Shown here in pieces: positions 10,206 to 19,758 of a DNA stretch of 64,000 bases (position 1 is the first letter of the stretch; the number at the start of each line of letters is the position of its first letter). The translations under genes were made by a program, and so were the position numbers. Origin of the DNA: Candidatus Sabulitectum silens (lineage in GTDB: Bacteria > Fermentibacterota > Fermentibacteria > Fermentibacterales > JCC-6); the NCBI GenBank assembly GCA_001875255.1, contig MJAN01000002.1:124001-188000 (forward strand). The letters are read 5' to 3'. The notes under the pieces are model-generated. The model was given only the letters and a program-made list of their open reading frames with translations, was not told the DNA's origin and searched no databases.

Positions 10206-10579
10206 CTATTCTCCGGACTTCGCCGGGGAATCCACAAGCTCAAGGATAACAGCCTCGGCGGCATCGCGTGGCGGGGTCCGAGTTTGATCAGGCGGGTGTA
10301 GCCGCCGGGTCTGTCGGCATACCTGGGACCAAGCTCGTTGAACACCTTCTTCACGGCGTCGGAGCCGTAGACCATTCCCGCCACCAGCCTGCGGGAGTGG
10401 ACGGTGTCCTTCTTGCCCTTGGTTATTATCCTCTCGGCCAGACTTCTGGCTGCCTTCGCCCTGGCCTGGCTGGTAACCACCTTCTCCTCAAGGAAGAGGG
10501 AGGTAACCAGATTGCGGAGCATTCTAACACGGGCAGCCCTGTTCCGGCCCAGCTTGGGAGTCGTCTTCCTGTGACGCAT
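10206..10579 (-). CDS. rplQ: 50S ribosomal protein L17 (C-terminal frameshift)
   Basis: Large-subunit protein near the peptide exit tunnel. The N-terminus MRHRKTTPKLGRNRAARVRM and the segment ADRPGGYTRLIKLGPR are diagnostic. Near 10270 one base is missing after GPR; the adjacent frame gives DAAEAVILELVDS and a TAG at 10206. That matches the usual L17 tail and a length of 124 aa. Read without repair, the gene would run into pfkA with an unrelated tail. It follows rpoA by 17 bases, the standard alpha-operon order. Confidence 0.93.
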
Positions 10580-10596
10580 TGAACTCCCTGTCCTTT

Positions 10597-11589
10597 CTAA
10601 TTAGCCAGAGAGCGGCCGTGGGCCTTCAGCAGTTCCTTCACCACGTCCAGTGACGCGGCGCCGAAATTGCGAAGCCCAAGGAGCTCTTCCGAACTCTTTG
10701 CAGCCAGCTCGTTCAGGGTGTTTATGCCCCCGGCTGACAGTATCTTTACATATCTCTTGGAAAGGTAGGTGTCCGCCAGGTCGGTGTCCTCCACCTGGGG
10801 TTCCTCCACCGGCGGTTCCGCCCGGGCGGGAGCTTCGACCTTTTCCTCTTCCTCTGTGTCCACCGGTTCCAGCACCGGATCTCCAATAGTGATCCCCGTG
10901 ATGAGCTCGAAATGCTTCATGAGGATAAGGGTGGCGGACTGAACCGCGTCTGCGGGAGAGATGCTGCCGTCGGTGGTGATGTCCATTATGAGCTTGTCGT
11001 AGTCGGTGCGGTCTCCCACACGGGCGCTCTCCACCTCGAAGTTGACCTTTCTCACCGGACAGAACCAGGAGTCGACGAGTATGTCGCCTATCTCCCTGCC
11101 CCTGCCGTGGTTGTACCACTCGTCCTGTGTAACGAAACCCTTGCCCCTTTCGATGTTCACGGTGATGTCGAGGGTGGTTCCCTCTTCGGTGATCTCGGCT
11201 ATCACCTGATCTCCGTTGGCAATTGAAACGCCTTCGTCGCACTGGAAGGCCGCCGCGGTGTATACACCGGGCTTGTCCGCAAGCAGCCTGAGCTGTGCCG
11301 ATTCCCTGCCTTCGTACACAACTGAAAGGGATTTGATATTAAGGATGATATCGGGAACATCCTCAAGAACGCCGCTGAGGACGCTGAATTCGTGTTCCGC
11401 GCCCTTTATGGTAACGGATACCGGCGCAGCGCCTTCCAGCAGGGAAAGCATGACCCTGCGCAGTGCGTTGCCCAGCGTTCTGCCGAAACCCCTCTCAAGA
11501 GCTGTGATAGTCATCCGGCCGAATCTGTCGGAAAGAGTCTCCTCGTCCCATTTAACAATATCCGGTAGATGAAGCTTCATGTATTCCAT
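10597..11589 (-). CDS. rpoA: RNA polymerase alpha subunit
   Basis: Scaffold for polymerase assembly and contact point for activators. The intact 330-aa protein has the assembly domain (ERGFGRTLGNALRRVMLSLL; WFCPVRKVNFEVE), a Glu/Pro-rich linker (about 240-270) and a C-terminal helix-hairpin-helix domain (about 275-330, ELLGLRNFGAASLDVVKELL). ATG at 11589 has AGGGGG six bases upstream; an in-frame extension to 11760 would overlap rpsK and has no family support. In the C-terminal domain the DNA-contacting Arg (E. coli R265) appears kept, but the position of N268 is Lys and that of K298 is Ala or Ser, so promoter contacts may differ. Confidence 0.96.
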   Translation of the reverse strand: MEYMKLHLPDIVKWDEETLSDRFGRMTITALERGFGRTLGNALRRVMLSLLEGAAPVSVTIKGAEHEFSVLSGVLEDVPDIILNIKSLSVVYEGRESAQLRLLADKPGVYTAAAFQCDEGVSIANGDQVIAEITEEGTTLDITVNIERGKGFVTQDEWYNHGRGREIGDILVDSWFCPVRKVNFEVESARVGDRTDYDKLIMDITTDGSISPADAVQSATLILMKHFELITGITIGDPVLEPVDTEEEEKVEAPARAEPPVEEPQVEDTDLADTYLSKRYVKILSAGGINTLNELAAKSSEELLGLRNFGAASLDVVKELLKAHGRSLAN

Positions 11590-11618
11590 CGTGTCCCCCT
11601 GAACGCTGACGTTTTCTG

Positions 11619-12023
11619 TTACTTGCCTCTGCGCCTTTTGTTGGGCCTGCAACCGTTGTGGGGTATTCTGGTTATATCCTTGACACCGGTTACTTCGATA
11701 TCCGTGGTCTGAAGGGCGCGTACGGCGGCCTCTCTGCCGGAGCCGGGTCCGCGGACCCAAACCTCCACCTTCTTCAGACCGGCCTCGATGGCCTTCTCCG
11801 CGGCCTGAACCGCAGCCTGACTGGCGGCGAAGGCGGTACTCTTCCGGGTACCCTTCACGCCTGTGGTGCCACCGCTCGCCCAGGTGATCACGTTTCCGCC
11901 CTTGTCCGAGATGGTTATAACGGTGTTGTTGAAGGATGATTTGATGTGGGCCACACCGCTAACGTCGGAGACCTTCGCGATCTTCTTTTTCCTGATGGGC
12001 TTTCTGCTCTTTGCCTTAGGCAT
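11619..12023 (-). CDS. rpsK: 30S ribosomal protein S11
   Basis: Platform protein of the small subunit. The 134-aa product shows the family core: [34 protein letters not shown], and the C-terminus [19 protein letters not shown]. The gene is intact. It is preceded by rpsM (7 nt gap) and followed by rpoA. The rpsD gene that often lies between rpsK and rpoA is absent. Confidence 0.97.
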   Translation of the reverse strand: MPKAKSRKPIRKKKIAKVSDVSGVAHIKSSFNNTVITISDKGGNVITWASGGTTGVKGTRKSTAFAASQAAVQAAEKAIEAGLKKVEVWVRGPGSGREAAVRALQTTDIEVTGVKDITRIPHNGCRPNKRRRGK

Positions 12024-12030
12024 TACTCAC

Positions 12031-12396
12031 CTACCTTCTCTTTCCATGGCCCCGCTTGGGTCCCTTTCGGGTGCGGGCGTTAGTGTGTGTGCGCTGTCCG
12101 CGCACCGGCAGGTTCTTTCTGTGCCTGAGGCCCCGGTAGCAGCCGATGTCCATGAGCCTCTTGCGGTTCATGTTCACCTCGGCCCTGAGGGCGCCTTCTA
12201 CCTTGTAGCCGTCATCGATCGCGTTTCGAAGAGCCGCCACTTCGGTCTCCGTCAGGGCATCGGTGTTCCTGTCCAGGGGAATCCCCACCGAGGTGAGTAT
12301 CTCCTTCGAGGAAGTGAGACCGATGCCGTGAATGTATGGAAGCGCGTAGACTATCTGTTTGTTCCTCGGAAGGTCTACACCTGCTATTCTCGCCAC
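12031..12396 (-). CDS. rpsM: 30S ribosomal protein S13
   Basis: Head protein of the small subunit that contacts L5 across the subunit interface. The 121-aa sequence begins [19 protein letters not shown] and contains [10 protein letters not shown] and the basic tail [20 protein letters not shown], all diagnostic. It is intact and lies downstream of rpmJ in the usual order. Confidence 0.97.
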   Translation of the reverse strand: MARIAGVDLPRNKQIVYALPYIHGIGLTSSKEILTSVGIPLDRNTDALTETEVAALRNAIDDGYKVEGALRAEVNMNRKRLMDIGCYRGLRHRKNLPVRGQRTHTNARTRKGPKRGHGKRR

Positions 12397-12425
12397 TTGT
12401 TACCTCCGTTACTGCCGCCCGGCGG

Positions 12426-12542
12426 CTATCCCTGTCTCTGCTTGTGACGGGGGTTGCGGGAACAGATGACAAGCACCTTTCCCTCCCGCCGAACAATTCG
12501 ACAGTATTCACATATTTTCTTTACTGAGCTTCTTACCTTCAT
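12426..12542 (-). CDS. rpmJ: 50S ribosomal protein L36
   Basis: A short 38-aa zinc-ribbon protein: [20 protein letters not shown], then [16 protein letters not shown]. The Cys-x2-Cys ... Cys ... His pattern of zinc-binding L36 is complete, so this is the zinc-dependent form. It lies 9 bases after infA and 29 bases before rpsM, its standard place. Confidence 0.96.
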   Translation of the reverse strand: MKVRSSVKKICEYCRIVRREGKVLVICSRNPRHKQRQG

Positions 12543-12551
12543 CGCCCTACC

Positions 12552-12776
12552 TCACTTATATCTGTAAGTGATACGCCCTCTGCTCAGGTCGTAGGGAGAC
12601 AATTCAACGGTCACCCTGTCTCCGACCAGAATGCGAATGTAATGCATCCTCATCTTGCCTGACACATGGCACAGGACAACATGCCCCTCCGGTTTGTCAA
12701 GCTCAACTCGACACATGCTGTTTGGAAGGGTTTCCAGAACCGTTCCGTCAACAACAATACCCTGTTCTTTAGCCAT
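12552..12776 (-). CDS. infA: Translation initiation factor IF-1
   Basis: Binds the ribosomal A site during initiation. The 74-aa S1/OB-fold protein begins [19 protein letters not shown] and contains [20 protein letters not shown] and the ending [14 protein letters not shown] at 12776 is favoured by the GGAGAGGA site upstream and by the family start; an in-frame start at 12818 would add 14 residues. Intact. Confidence 0.95.
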   Translation of the reverse strand: MAKEQGIVVDGTVLETLPNSMCRVELDKPEGHVVLCHVSGKMRMHYIRILVGDRVTVELSPYDLSRGRITYRYK

Positions 12777-12824
12777 CCTGTCCTCTCCATCGGGCCAGGG
12801 AAGTGCAAATATCCTCATAAACGG

Positions 12825-13569
12825 CTATGCCGTCAATATTTCCGGCTCATTTCCGTTGATGATGATGGTGTTCTCGGCATGGGCCGAGAGCTTTCCGTCC
12901 TCCGTAACGACGGTCCATCCGTCGGAAAGACCGCACCTCCGCTACTCCCGCATTCACCATTGGTTCAATGGCAAGCATCAGGCCGTTCCTGAGCCTGGTG
13001 CCCCTGCCCGGTCTGCCGTAGTTGGGCACCTGTGGGCTTTCATGGAGCTTGCGGCCTATTCCGTGACCCACCAGCTGGTGGACCACACTGAAGCCGCTGG
13101 CTTCCACGTGGCTCTGAACCGCATGCCCTATGTCACCAGTGAAGTTACCCCTGACCGCAGCGGCTATGCCCCTGTCCCTGGCCTCGTATGTGACCTGGAC
13201 CAGCCTTGCTGCCTCGGGGGATACCTCCCCCACCATGACAGTATCCGCGGCGTCTCCGTGGTAACCGTTCTTGTAAGCGCCGACATCTATGCCGACGATG
13301 TCTCCATCCTTTACCTGTCTTGCGGCGGATGGAATGCCGTGCACAACCTCGCGGTTGATGGAAACACAAACCGCGGCAGGGTAGCCGTTGTAGTTCAGGA
13401 AGGAGGGAACAGCCCCCTCTGAACTCAAAATCTCACGGCCGAGCGCATCGATTTCCGCCGTTGTAACCCCCGGGGTTATGAACTGGGCGAGTTCGGCGAG
13501 AACCCTTCTCACTATTCTGCCCGATTCCCTTGCCGCCTCCCTGTCCCGCGCCGAAGTAACTACGCCCAT
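12825..13569 (-). CDS. map: Type I methionine aminopeptidase (3' frameshift)
   Basis: Removes the initiator methionine from new proteins. Metal-binding segments: GIDVGAYKNGYHGDAADT (two Asp), VGHGIGRKLHE (His), AIEPMVNAG (Glu). The final conserved Glu segment (SAHAENTIIING) is reached only after a break near 12915, where one base is extra. The repaired frame ends at TAG 12825, giving about 247 aa, the usual length. It overlaps adk by 10 nt. The N-terminus lacks a zinc-finger extension, as is normal for bacterial type I enzymes. Confidence 0.94.
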
Positions 13570-14135
13570 GGTTTCAGGGCCTCCATTATCCTTGCTGTTA
13601 CCTCGTCGGTGGCTCCGGTGCCGTCTATGGCGATCATCCTGCTGCCGTAGTACTCCACCAGGGGGGCGGTTGCCCGTCGGTATACCCTGAACCGATGATG
13701 GATCACCTCGGGGGTGTCATCGGGTCTTCGGTAATTCTCTGCCTTTTCCTGTCTTTCGCTTCTTCTCAGGCGCAGTCGTCTTGCGGCCTCCTCCTCGGGT
13801 ACATCCAGGAACAGGGCGCAGGTAAGCTCCGTTCCCAGGTTCGCGAGATGGGTGTCGAAGGACCTGGCCTGGGCAACGTTCCTCGGGTAGCCGTCCACCA
13901 GGAACCTTTTCAGGCCGGCTATGGCCTTGAAAAGCACATAATTCGTGGTGATGTCGTCCACCAGCTTTCCCGAGGAAATGACGCTGCCTATCCTGGTACC
14001 AATCCTGGTGCCCTCAAGGACCTTTGCCCTGAAAAGCTCTCCGGTGGAGATATGGGTCAGATTGCACCTTTCCGCAAGCCTCGAGGCCTGGGTGCCCTTG
14101 CCTGACCCGGGAGAACCGAAGAATACGATCCTCAT
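13560..14135 (-). CDS. adk: Adenylate kinase (short LID form)
   Basis: Interconverts ATP, ADP and AMP. The 191-aa protein has the P-loop FFGSPGSGKGTQ, the AMP-binding segments HISTGELFR and LVDGYPRN, and a short LID region lacking the zinc-binding Cys residues of long-form enzymes. It is intact and overlaps secY by 4 nt and map by 10 nt. Confidence 0.95.
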   Translation of the reverse strand: MRIVFFGSPGSGKGTQASRLAERCNLTHISTGELFRAKVLEGTRIGTRIGSVISSGKLVDDITTNYVLFKAIAGLKRFLVDGYPRNVAQARSFDTHLANLGTELTCALFLDVPEEEAARRLRLRRSERQEKAENYRRPDDTPEVIHHRFRVYRRATAPLVEYYGSRMIAIDGTGATDEVTARIMEALKPWA

Positions 14136-15435
14136 CTGCTGCCCCTGATCCTTCCCTTTGTAAGGAATCCGTCGTAGTGCCTCATGAGAAGGTGGGTCTC
14201 TATCTGCCTCAGGGTTTCCAGGGCAACTCCCACCACGATCAGAAGGCTTGTTCCTCCGAACATGAAGTTAACGCCTGCATGGCGCATCATGACCATTGGA
14301 AGAACGGCGATGGCCGCCAGGAAGAGAGCGCCGGGGAGCGTAACCCTGACCAGCACCCTCTCTATGTACTTGGCGGTGCTCTTGCCGGGCTTGCGCCCGG
14401 GTATGAAACCGCCCTGCTTCTTCATGTTGTCCGCCAGGTCCTGGGGATTGAAGACGATCGCGGTGTAGACATATGCGAAGAGAACGATGAGGAAGGTGTA
14501 AATGCCTATGTAGAGAGCGCTTCCCGGTGACATCCAGCTGTTTACCCAACCGGATATGTCGCTGTTGGGGAAGAACATCGCCAGTGTGGAGGGGAACATC
14601 ATGAAGGACTGAGCGAAGATCACCGGAATAACACCGGCGGTGTTCAGCCTGAGGGGTATGTGGGTGCTCTGCCCCCCGTAGACCTTCCTGCCCCGTACCT
14701 GCTTGGCGTAGGAAACCGGGATCTTTCTCTGGGCTTCGGTCATCACCACGGTGAAAACCACCACGGCGAACATGAAGACCACAAGGAACACACCGGTTAT
14801 GAAGTTGGTCTGCTGAAGTATGAAGATGTCGTTGTAGAGGGTTGTCACAGCTTCGGGCAGACGGCCCACGATACCGGCGAAGATGATCAGGCTTATGCCG
14901 TTTCCGATACCCCGTTCGCTTATCCGCTCACCCAGCCACATCACGAAAATGGTACCCGTTATCAGGGTGATCACCGTCTGTAATGTGAATGCGAACCCGG
15001 CGTCGGGAACGACACCGGGGACCTGGGCATTCATTCCGATGAGGTACTGGCTGATCCCCAGGCCCTGTATGAAGGCCAGAAGAACGGTACCGTACCTTGT
15101 TATCTCGGTCATCTTCTGACGACCGGCTTCCCCCTCTTTCTTGAGCTTCTCGAAGTAGGGAAGAACGGAGCCCAGCAACTGAACGATGATCGACGCGGAG
15201 ATGTAGGGCATTATGCCCAGGGCGAAAATACTTGCCCTCTGAAGGCTCCGCCCACGAAGAGGTCGAACATGCCCATAACGCCTCCGCCGTCGGCGAAGGC
15301 CGCCTGCAGGGCGTGGCTGTTGATGCCGGGCACCGGAATGAAACCGCCCAGGCGGTATATGGCCAGCAGACCGAACGTATAGATGATCTTCTTCCGGAGT
15401 TCCGGGATCTTCATTACGTTGTCAAATCCGCGCAT
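14132..15435 (-). CDS. secY: Protein translocase subunit SecY (frameshifted)
   Basis: Core channel of the Sec pathway in the inner membrane. The N-terminal part (FGLLAIYRLGGFIPVPGI, with the plug region) is in one frame; the rest, from GIMPYISASIIVQLLG onward, is in another. The break is near 15215 and one base appears missing. About ten membrane segments are visible, and the repaired length, about 434 aa, is normal. ATG at 15435 overlaps the rplO stop as TGATG. Operon order rplO-secY-adk-map is standard. Confidence 0.95.
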
Positions 15436-15878
15436 CAGCTGAGCACCTCCACAGTTCCTCCTGCTTCGGTGATCGCTTTGAGGGCGCTCGGGGTGTATGC
15501 GTCGGCGCACACCGTGAGATTCCTCTCAAGGCTGCCGTCGCCGAGGATCTTTACCGGCTTGAGCCTGGATGAAATGAGCCCCGCTGTCTTCAGAGCGTCC
15601 GGTGTCACCACCGAGCCGTCCTGGAAACAGTTCAGAAGCCCCACATTGACAACCTGGTACTTCACGGCGTGGCGGGCGTTGTTGAAGCCCTTGTGGGTCA
15701 TTCGACGCTGAAGGGGCATCTGGCCGCCTTCGAACCAGGGGCTTATGCTGGTCCTGGCCCTCTGACCCTTGTGGCCCTTGCCGGCGGTCTTGCCGTTGCC
15801 GGAACCCCTGCCGCAGCCCCTGCGTCTGCTGTTCTTCGTAGCCCCCTGGGCGGGACGAAGATGCTGAAGCCTTCTCAT
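15435..15878 (-). CDS. rplO: 50S ribosomal protein L15
   Basis: Large-subunit assembly protein, 147 aa and intact. The glycine/arginine-rich N-terminus (RRRGCGRGSGNGKTAGKGHK) and the segments FEGGQMPLQRRMTHKGFNN and SALKAITEAGGTVEVL are diagnostic. It overlaps rpmD by 4 nt (ATGA) and secY by 1 nt. Confidence 0.96.
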   Translation of the reverse strand: MRRLQHLRPAQGATKNSRRRGCGRGSGNGKTAGKGHKGQRARTSISPWFEGGQMPLQRRMTHKGFNNARHAVKYQVVNVGLLNCFQDGSVVTPDALKTAGLISSRLKPVKILGDGSLERNLTVCADAYTPSALKAITEAGGTVEVLS

Positions 15879-16065
15879 TCTGTCACCTCCTCGACCTTAA
15901 GGAGATGCTTCACTTTGAAGATCATGCCCCGGATCTGGGGGTTTCGGTGTGTACCCTTGAAGAATTCACCTTCCCGAGACCCAGGGCCTCGAGGGTTTTC
16001 TTCTGGCTGGCCTCACGCCCTATGGCGCTTCTGATCTTCGTTATGCGGAGCTTCCTGTCAGCCAT
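15875..16065 (-). CDS. rpmD: 50S ribosomal protein L30 (frameshifted)
   Basis: The small L30 gene in its usual place between rpsE and rplO. It begins [20 protein letters not shown] and continues [15 protein letters not shown] base is missing near 15960; the next frame gives [20 protein letters not shown] and a stop overlapping rplO. The joined product, about 63 aa, matches L30 throughout. Without repair the protein would end early after an unrelated tail. Confidence 0.9.
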
Positions 16066-16675
16066 TCGACTTGCTCCTTTCAGCCACTATCGTCCGCCTT
16101 ACCGAGCTGATCTGGTCGATCTTGATAAGGTCTTTCAGGCCGCTCATGGTGGCCTTCGTGACATTGTGGGAGTTATTGGAGCCCTGTGCCTTCGTGAGCA
16201 CGTCCTTCACTCCGGCGCACTCCATGATCGCCCTCACCGCGCTGCCGGCGATAACGCCGGTACCGGGGCTTGCCGGGCGAAGGAGGACCTTGCCGGCTCC
16301 GTATCTGCCTATTATCAGGTGGGGAATGGTCCTGTTGTCCACAAGGGGAACCTTGATCATGCTCTTCCGTGCATTGTCGGTTGCCTTCCTGATGGACTCG
16401 GGAAGCTCGGTCGCCTTTCCCAGACCAACACCCACCATACCGTTCTGATCGCCCACGGCAACGATGGCGTTGAACCCGAAGGTCCTTCCGCCCTTGGTGA
16501 CCTTGGCGCACCGGTTAACGGTGATCAGCTTGTCAACCAGGCCGGCTTCCTCGAGGGCGGAGGGTTTGCGCTCGGTGCGCTTCTGCCCTCTCCTGCCCCG
16601 GGGGTCTTTCCTGTCCGAGGAACCGCGGTTGTCGTTTCTGCCTCTTCTGTCTTTGTTCTCTGTTTTGTTTTCCAT
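16058..16675 (-). CDS. rpsE: 30S ribosomal protein S5 with charged N-terminal extension
   Basis: Decoding-fidelity protein of the small subunit. The core is typical: [60 protein letters not shown]. At 205 aa it is longer than the common 165 or so, because of a roughly 40-residue Arg/Asp/Asn-rich N-terminal extension. ATG at 16675 has a TAGGGGGC site upstream and lies 10 bases after rplR. Intact; the extension resembles disordered tails of other ribosomal proteins. Confidence 0.95.
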   Translation of the reverse strand: MENKTENKDRRGRNDNRGSSDRKDPRGRRGQKRTERKPSALEEAGLVDKLITVNRCAKVTKGGRTFGFNAIVAVGDQNGMVGVGLGKATELPESIRKATDNARKSMIKVPLVDNRTIPHLIIGRYGAGKVLLRPASPGTGVIAGSAVRAIMECAGVKDVLTKAQGSNNSHNVTKATMSGLKDLIKIDQISSVRRTIVAERSKSNG

Positions 16676-16685
16676 AAGTGCCCCC

Positions 16686-17048
16686 CTAGAATTCCAGCCC
16701 GTTTTCACGGGCCTTCTCCGCCAGGGCCTTAACCCTGCCGTGGTAGGGATGTCCACCTCTGTCAAACACCACGGAGGATATTCCCTTTTCCTTGGCTTTC
16801 AAGGCGATGCGGGTGCCAAGGACCTCAGCCAGCTGGGTCTTGGTTCCCGAGGAATCGGCCTTGAATTCGCTGGAATCCGTGGTAAGTGCAAGAAGGGTTT
16901 TCCCCTCGACATCATCAATGAGACAGGCGACCATGTGCTTCAAGGTCCTTCTTACGAAGAGCCTTGGGCGCTCGGAGGTGCCCTTCACATGCTTTCTTAT
17001 TCGCCTGTGCCTCCGGGAGAGGCGCTCTCTTCTCGTCAACTTTGCCAT
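16686..17048 (-). CDS. rplR: 50S ribosomal protein L18
   Basis: 5S rRNA-binding protein, 120 aa and intact. Diagnostic segments: [35 protein letters not shown], and the ending [20 protein letters not shown]. It lies between rplF and rpsE, the standard spc order. Confidence 0.96.
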   Translation of the reverse strand: MAKLTRRERLSRRHRRIRKHVKGTSERPRLFVRRTLKHMVACLIDDVEGKTLLALTTDSSEFKADSSGTKTQLAEVLGTRIALKAKEKGISSVVFDRGGHPYHGRVKALAEKARENGLEF

Positions 17049-17062
17049 TGTACCTCTCCTTT

Positions 17063-17608
17063 CTAGCTTACGACCGACTTGGCGGCCTTCCGCTTGACCT
17101 GCTGGTCGCTGTAGCGGAAACCGATAAGGTTGTAGGGCTCCACTTTGCGGAGCTTGTAAAGGGTGGAAGCGTAGGCTCCCACCAGGTGTTTGTCGTTACC
17201 TGATATATCCAGGGTAAAGGTGTTCTGACCGGGCTTGACCTCGATCTCGAGACCGGCGGGAATGTCAGCCACTATCTTGTGGCTGAAGCCCACCTGCAGC
17301 TCAAGGGCCTTGCCCTTGACCTCGGCGGTGTATCCCTTGCCCTGAACGACCAGGGTGCGTTTGTGGCCGTCGCGAACACCGACCACGCGGTTGTTGAGCT
17401 CGGCACGGGTAACACCGTGGAGCCTTCTCTGCTCGGGGCTGTCGTCCCTTCGTACAAGGTGAAGGAGGCCGCCGTCAATATTGGCTGTGATGCCACCGGG
17501 GAGGGGGTACTCAGCTTCGCCCCTTTTCCCCTTGACTGACACGAGACCCTCCTGAACCTTAACCTCGACACCATCCAGGGAGATGGGGAGTTTGCCTATT
17601 CTTGACAT
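17063..17608 (-). CDS. rplF: 50S ribosomal protein L6
   Basis: Large-subunit protein near the factor-binding site, 181 aa and intact. It begins MSRIGKLPISLDGVEVKVQE and contains VVQGKGYTAEVKGKALELQV and the C-terminal EPYNLIGFRYSDQQVKRKAA, all typical. Start ATG 17608; rpsH follows upstream with an 11-base gap. Confidence 0.96.
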   Translation of the reverse strand: MSRIGKLPISLDGVEVKVQEGLVSVKGKRGEAEYPLPGGITANIDGGLLHLVRRDDSPEQRRLHGVTRAELNNRVVGVRDGHKRTLVVQGKGYTAEVKGKALELQVGFSHKIVADIPAGLEIEVKPGQNTFTLDISGNDKHLVGAYASTLYKLRKVEPYNLIGFRYSDQQVKRKAAKSVVS

Positions 17609-17619
17609 TGCTTCCTCAC

Positions 17620-18015
17620 CTACCAGACGTGCAGCAGCACTTCGCCGCCGACCTTGTGTTTTCTCGCCTCGGCATCGGTTATGACACCCCGGGGAGTGGT
17701 TAGAACCGCAAGACCGCGGCCCCCCATTATCCTCCTGATCTCATCGACGCCAGCGTAAACCCTGCATCCCGGACGGGATATCCTCTTAAGACCAAGAATG
17801 AGAGACTGCCCGTTCCTGTAGGAAAGGTAAACCCTCAGCATTCCCTGTTTGCCATCCTCCATTCTCCTGAAACCCCGGATGTAACCGTGGTTGTAGAGAA
17901 CTCTGGCGATGCTCGCCTTCATTTTGGAGGCGGGAATGTCAACCATCTTGTGTCCTGCGGAAGATGCATTCCTGATGCGGGTCAGCATATCAGCGATAGG
18001 ATCTGTCATTGACAT
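17620..18015 (-). CDS. rpsH: 30S ribosomal protein S8
   Basis: 16S rRNA-binding assembly protein; in E. coli it represses its own operon. The 131-aa product begins MSMTDPIADMLTRIRNASSA and ends with MGGRGLAVLTTPRGVITDAE and GGEVLLHVW, typical of S8. ATG at 18015 has GGGAGAG five bases upstream; a second ATG at 18009 is the more common family start and is possible. Confidence 0.96.
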   Translation of the reverse strand: MSMTDPIADMLTRIRNASSAGHKMVDIPASKMKASIARVLYNHGYIRGFRRMEDGKQGMLRVYLSYRNGQSLILGLKRISRPGCRVYAGVDEIRRIMGGRGLAVLTTPRGVITDAEARKHKVGGEVLLHVW

Positions 18016-18026
18016 ATTTTCTCTCC

Positions 18027-18212
18027 CTACCAGCTTGCCTTGCGCACCCCCGGGATCAGGCCTCTGTTGGCCATGTCCCGGAAACAGATGCGGCAGATGC
18101 CGAACTTCCGAAGGTATCCCCTGGGTCTTCCACACAGAGAGCACCTGTTATACTTCCTAACGTTGAACTTTGGCGTTCTTTTGCACTTCTCTATCAGGCC
18201 TTTCTTTGCCAT
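18027..18212 (-). CDS. rpsN: 30S ribosomal protein S14 (zinc-binding type Z)
   Basis: A short, 61-aa S14 with two Cys pairs ([20 protein letters not shown]), so this is the zinc-dependent form. The N-terminus [20 protein letters not shown] and C-terminus [11 protein letters not shown] are typical. It overlaps the rplE stop by one base (TGATG). Confidence 0.97.
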   Translation of the reverse strand: MAKKGLIEKCKRTPKFNVRKYNRCSLCGRPRGYLRKFGICRICFRDMANRGLIPGVRKASW

Positions 18213-18787
18213 CAGGCACCTCCTCTGCCACTGCGTCTGAAGGGCATGCCGAGGAGACGGATGAGCTCCTGCCCCTCTTCATCGGTTTCAGCAGTGGTGA
18301 CTATGGTGATGTTCATTCCCCTGAACTTGTCGATCTTGTCAACATCGATCTCGGGGAATATCGCCTGCTCCTCAACGCCGAAGTTGTAGTTTCCCCTGCC
18401 GTCGAAGCCCTTGGGGGAAAGCCCCCTGAAGTCCCTGACCTGGGGAAGGGAAAAGCCTATGAGCCTGTCGAGGAATTCCCACATGCGGAAACCGCGGAGT
18501 GTGGTGAACACACCGATGGGAACACCCTCCCTGAGCCTGAAACCGGCCACGGACACCTTCGCCTTGGCTATCACGGCCCTCTGGCCGGCGATCATTTCCA
18601 TCTGGCCCTGGGCGTTGGTGATGTTGTTGGCGTTGTCCATCGCTTCCTTGCCGAGCCCCATGTTGAGCACCACCTTGGTGACACCGGGAACCTGCATAGG
18701 ATTTGAATACTTGAACCGCTCCTGCAGTTTTCCCCGTATCTCCTCACGGTAGATCTTCTGCAGTCTGGGCATGTTGTCCTGTTTCAT
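18212..18787 (-). CDS. rplE: 50S ribosomal protein L5
   Basis: 5S rRNA-binding protein forming an inter-subunit bridge, 191 aa and intact. Typical segments: [55 protein letters not shown] and [16 protein letters not shown]. It follows rplX by 9 bases. Confidence 0.97.
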   Translation of the reverse strand: MKQDNMPRLQKIYREEIRGKLQERFKYSNPMQVPGVTKVVLNMGLGKEAMDNANNITNAQGQMEMIAGQRAVIAKAKVSVAGFRLREGVPIGVFTTLRGFRMWEFLDRLIGFSLPQVRDFRGLSPKGFDGRGNYNFGVEEQAIFPEIDVDKIDKFRGMNITIVTTAETDEEGQELIRLLGMPFRRSGRGGA

Positions 18788-18796
18788 ATTCTGCCC

Positions 18797-19114
18797 CTAA
18801 CCCGTCGCTATGGTTTCGCCGCATGCCTTGCAGACGCGCATGAGACGGCCCTCGGCATCGCGGGTACGGCTTATGCCTGTGGCCTTGCCGCAACCGGGAC
18901 AGATCAACCGAAGGTTGGAAACGTGTATCGGAGCTTCCCGCTCGATAATTCCACCCTGCTGATTCTTCTGTGAGGGGCGAGTGTGTCTCTTTATGAGGTT
19001 GAGACCTTCCACGATGGCCCTTTCACTCCCGGGAAACACCTTGAGCACTTTCCCGGTCTTGCCCCTTTCGTTACCCGACAGGACCCTGACCTTGTCACCC
19101 TTTTTCACATGCAT
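18797..19114 (-). CDS. rplX: 50S ribosomal protein L24
   Basis: Early assembly protein with an N-terminal KOW motif (KKGDKVRVLSGNERGKTGKV). The 105-aa protein also has a Cys-x2-Cys pair (ICPGCGKA) and a second pair (VCKACGET) near the end, typical of bacterial L24. Its ATG follows the rplN stop directly (TAG-ATG). Intact. Confidence 0.96.
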   Translation of the reverse strand: MHVKKGDKVRVLSGNERGKTGKVLKVFPGSERAIVEGLNLIKRHTRPSQKNQQGGIIEREAPIHVSNLRLICPGCGKATGISRTRDAEGRLMRVCKACGETIATG

Positions 19115-19480
19115 CTATATCACCTCCGGCGCCAGAGACACTATTTTCATGAACTTCTGGCGGAGTTCCCGGCCCACCGGGCCGAAGATACGCGTGGCAA
19201 CGGGCTGCCCCTGGTCGTCGAGTATGACCGCGGCGTTGTCGTCGAAACGGACGCTGGAGCCGTCGGGCCTGTTGAGCTCTTTTCTGGTACGGACCACTAC
19301 GGCCCTGCGCACATCGCTCTTCTTCACGGTGCCCCCGGGTATGGCTTCCTTCACTGTAACAACAATGATGTCGCCAATCCTGGCATAGCGGCGTCTTGTT
19401 CCGCCGAGCACCTTGATGCAGAGGACCTCGCGGGCGCCGGAGTTATCGGCAACCTTCAGTCTTGATTCCACCTGGATCAT
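19115..19480 (-). CDS. rplN: 50S ribosomal protein L14
   Basis: Inter-subunit bridge protein, 121 aa and intact. It begins [20 protein letters not shown] and contains [20 protein letters not shown] and [28 protein letters not shown] site precedes ATG 19480. Standard position between rpsQ and rplX. Confidence 0.97.
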   Translation of the reverse strand: MIQVESRLKVADNSGAREVLCIKVLGGTRRRYARIGDIIVVTVKEAIPGGTVKKSDVRRAVVVRTRKELNRPDGSSVRFDDNAAVILDDQGQPVATRIFGPVGRELRQKFMKIVSLAPEVI

Positions 19481-19492
19481 CCTGAGTCCTCC

Positions 19493-19756
19493 CTAACGAG
19501 CCTTCTCCACGATGTCGAGCAGACGCCAGCGCTTGAGTCTGGAGGTGGGACGGGTTTCCGAAATGGTTACCAGATCACCTGCTCCGCACTGGTTCTGTTC
19601 ATCGTGGGCATAGTATTTCTTGGTTGTTCTGAATCGCTTGCGGTAAGTGGGGTGGGCTCTGAGCGTTCTTACCTCTACGACTATGGTCTTGTCCATTTTG
19701 TCGGAGACTACAACGCCCTGAAGGACCCTCCTGCTTCCTGTTCTTTCTTCTGCCAC
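19493..19756 (-). CDS. rpsQ: 30S ribosomal protein S17
   Basis: Small-subunit OB-fold protein of 87 aa. Typical segments: [37 protein letters not shown], and [20 protein letters not shown]. Intact, two bases after the rpmC stop. Confidence 0.97.
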   Translation of the reverse strand: MAEERTGSRRVLQGVVVSDKMDKTIVVEVRTLRAHPTYRKRFRTTKKYYAHDEQNQCGAGDLVTISETRPTSRLKRWRLLDIVEKAR

Positions 19757-19758
19757 GG

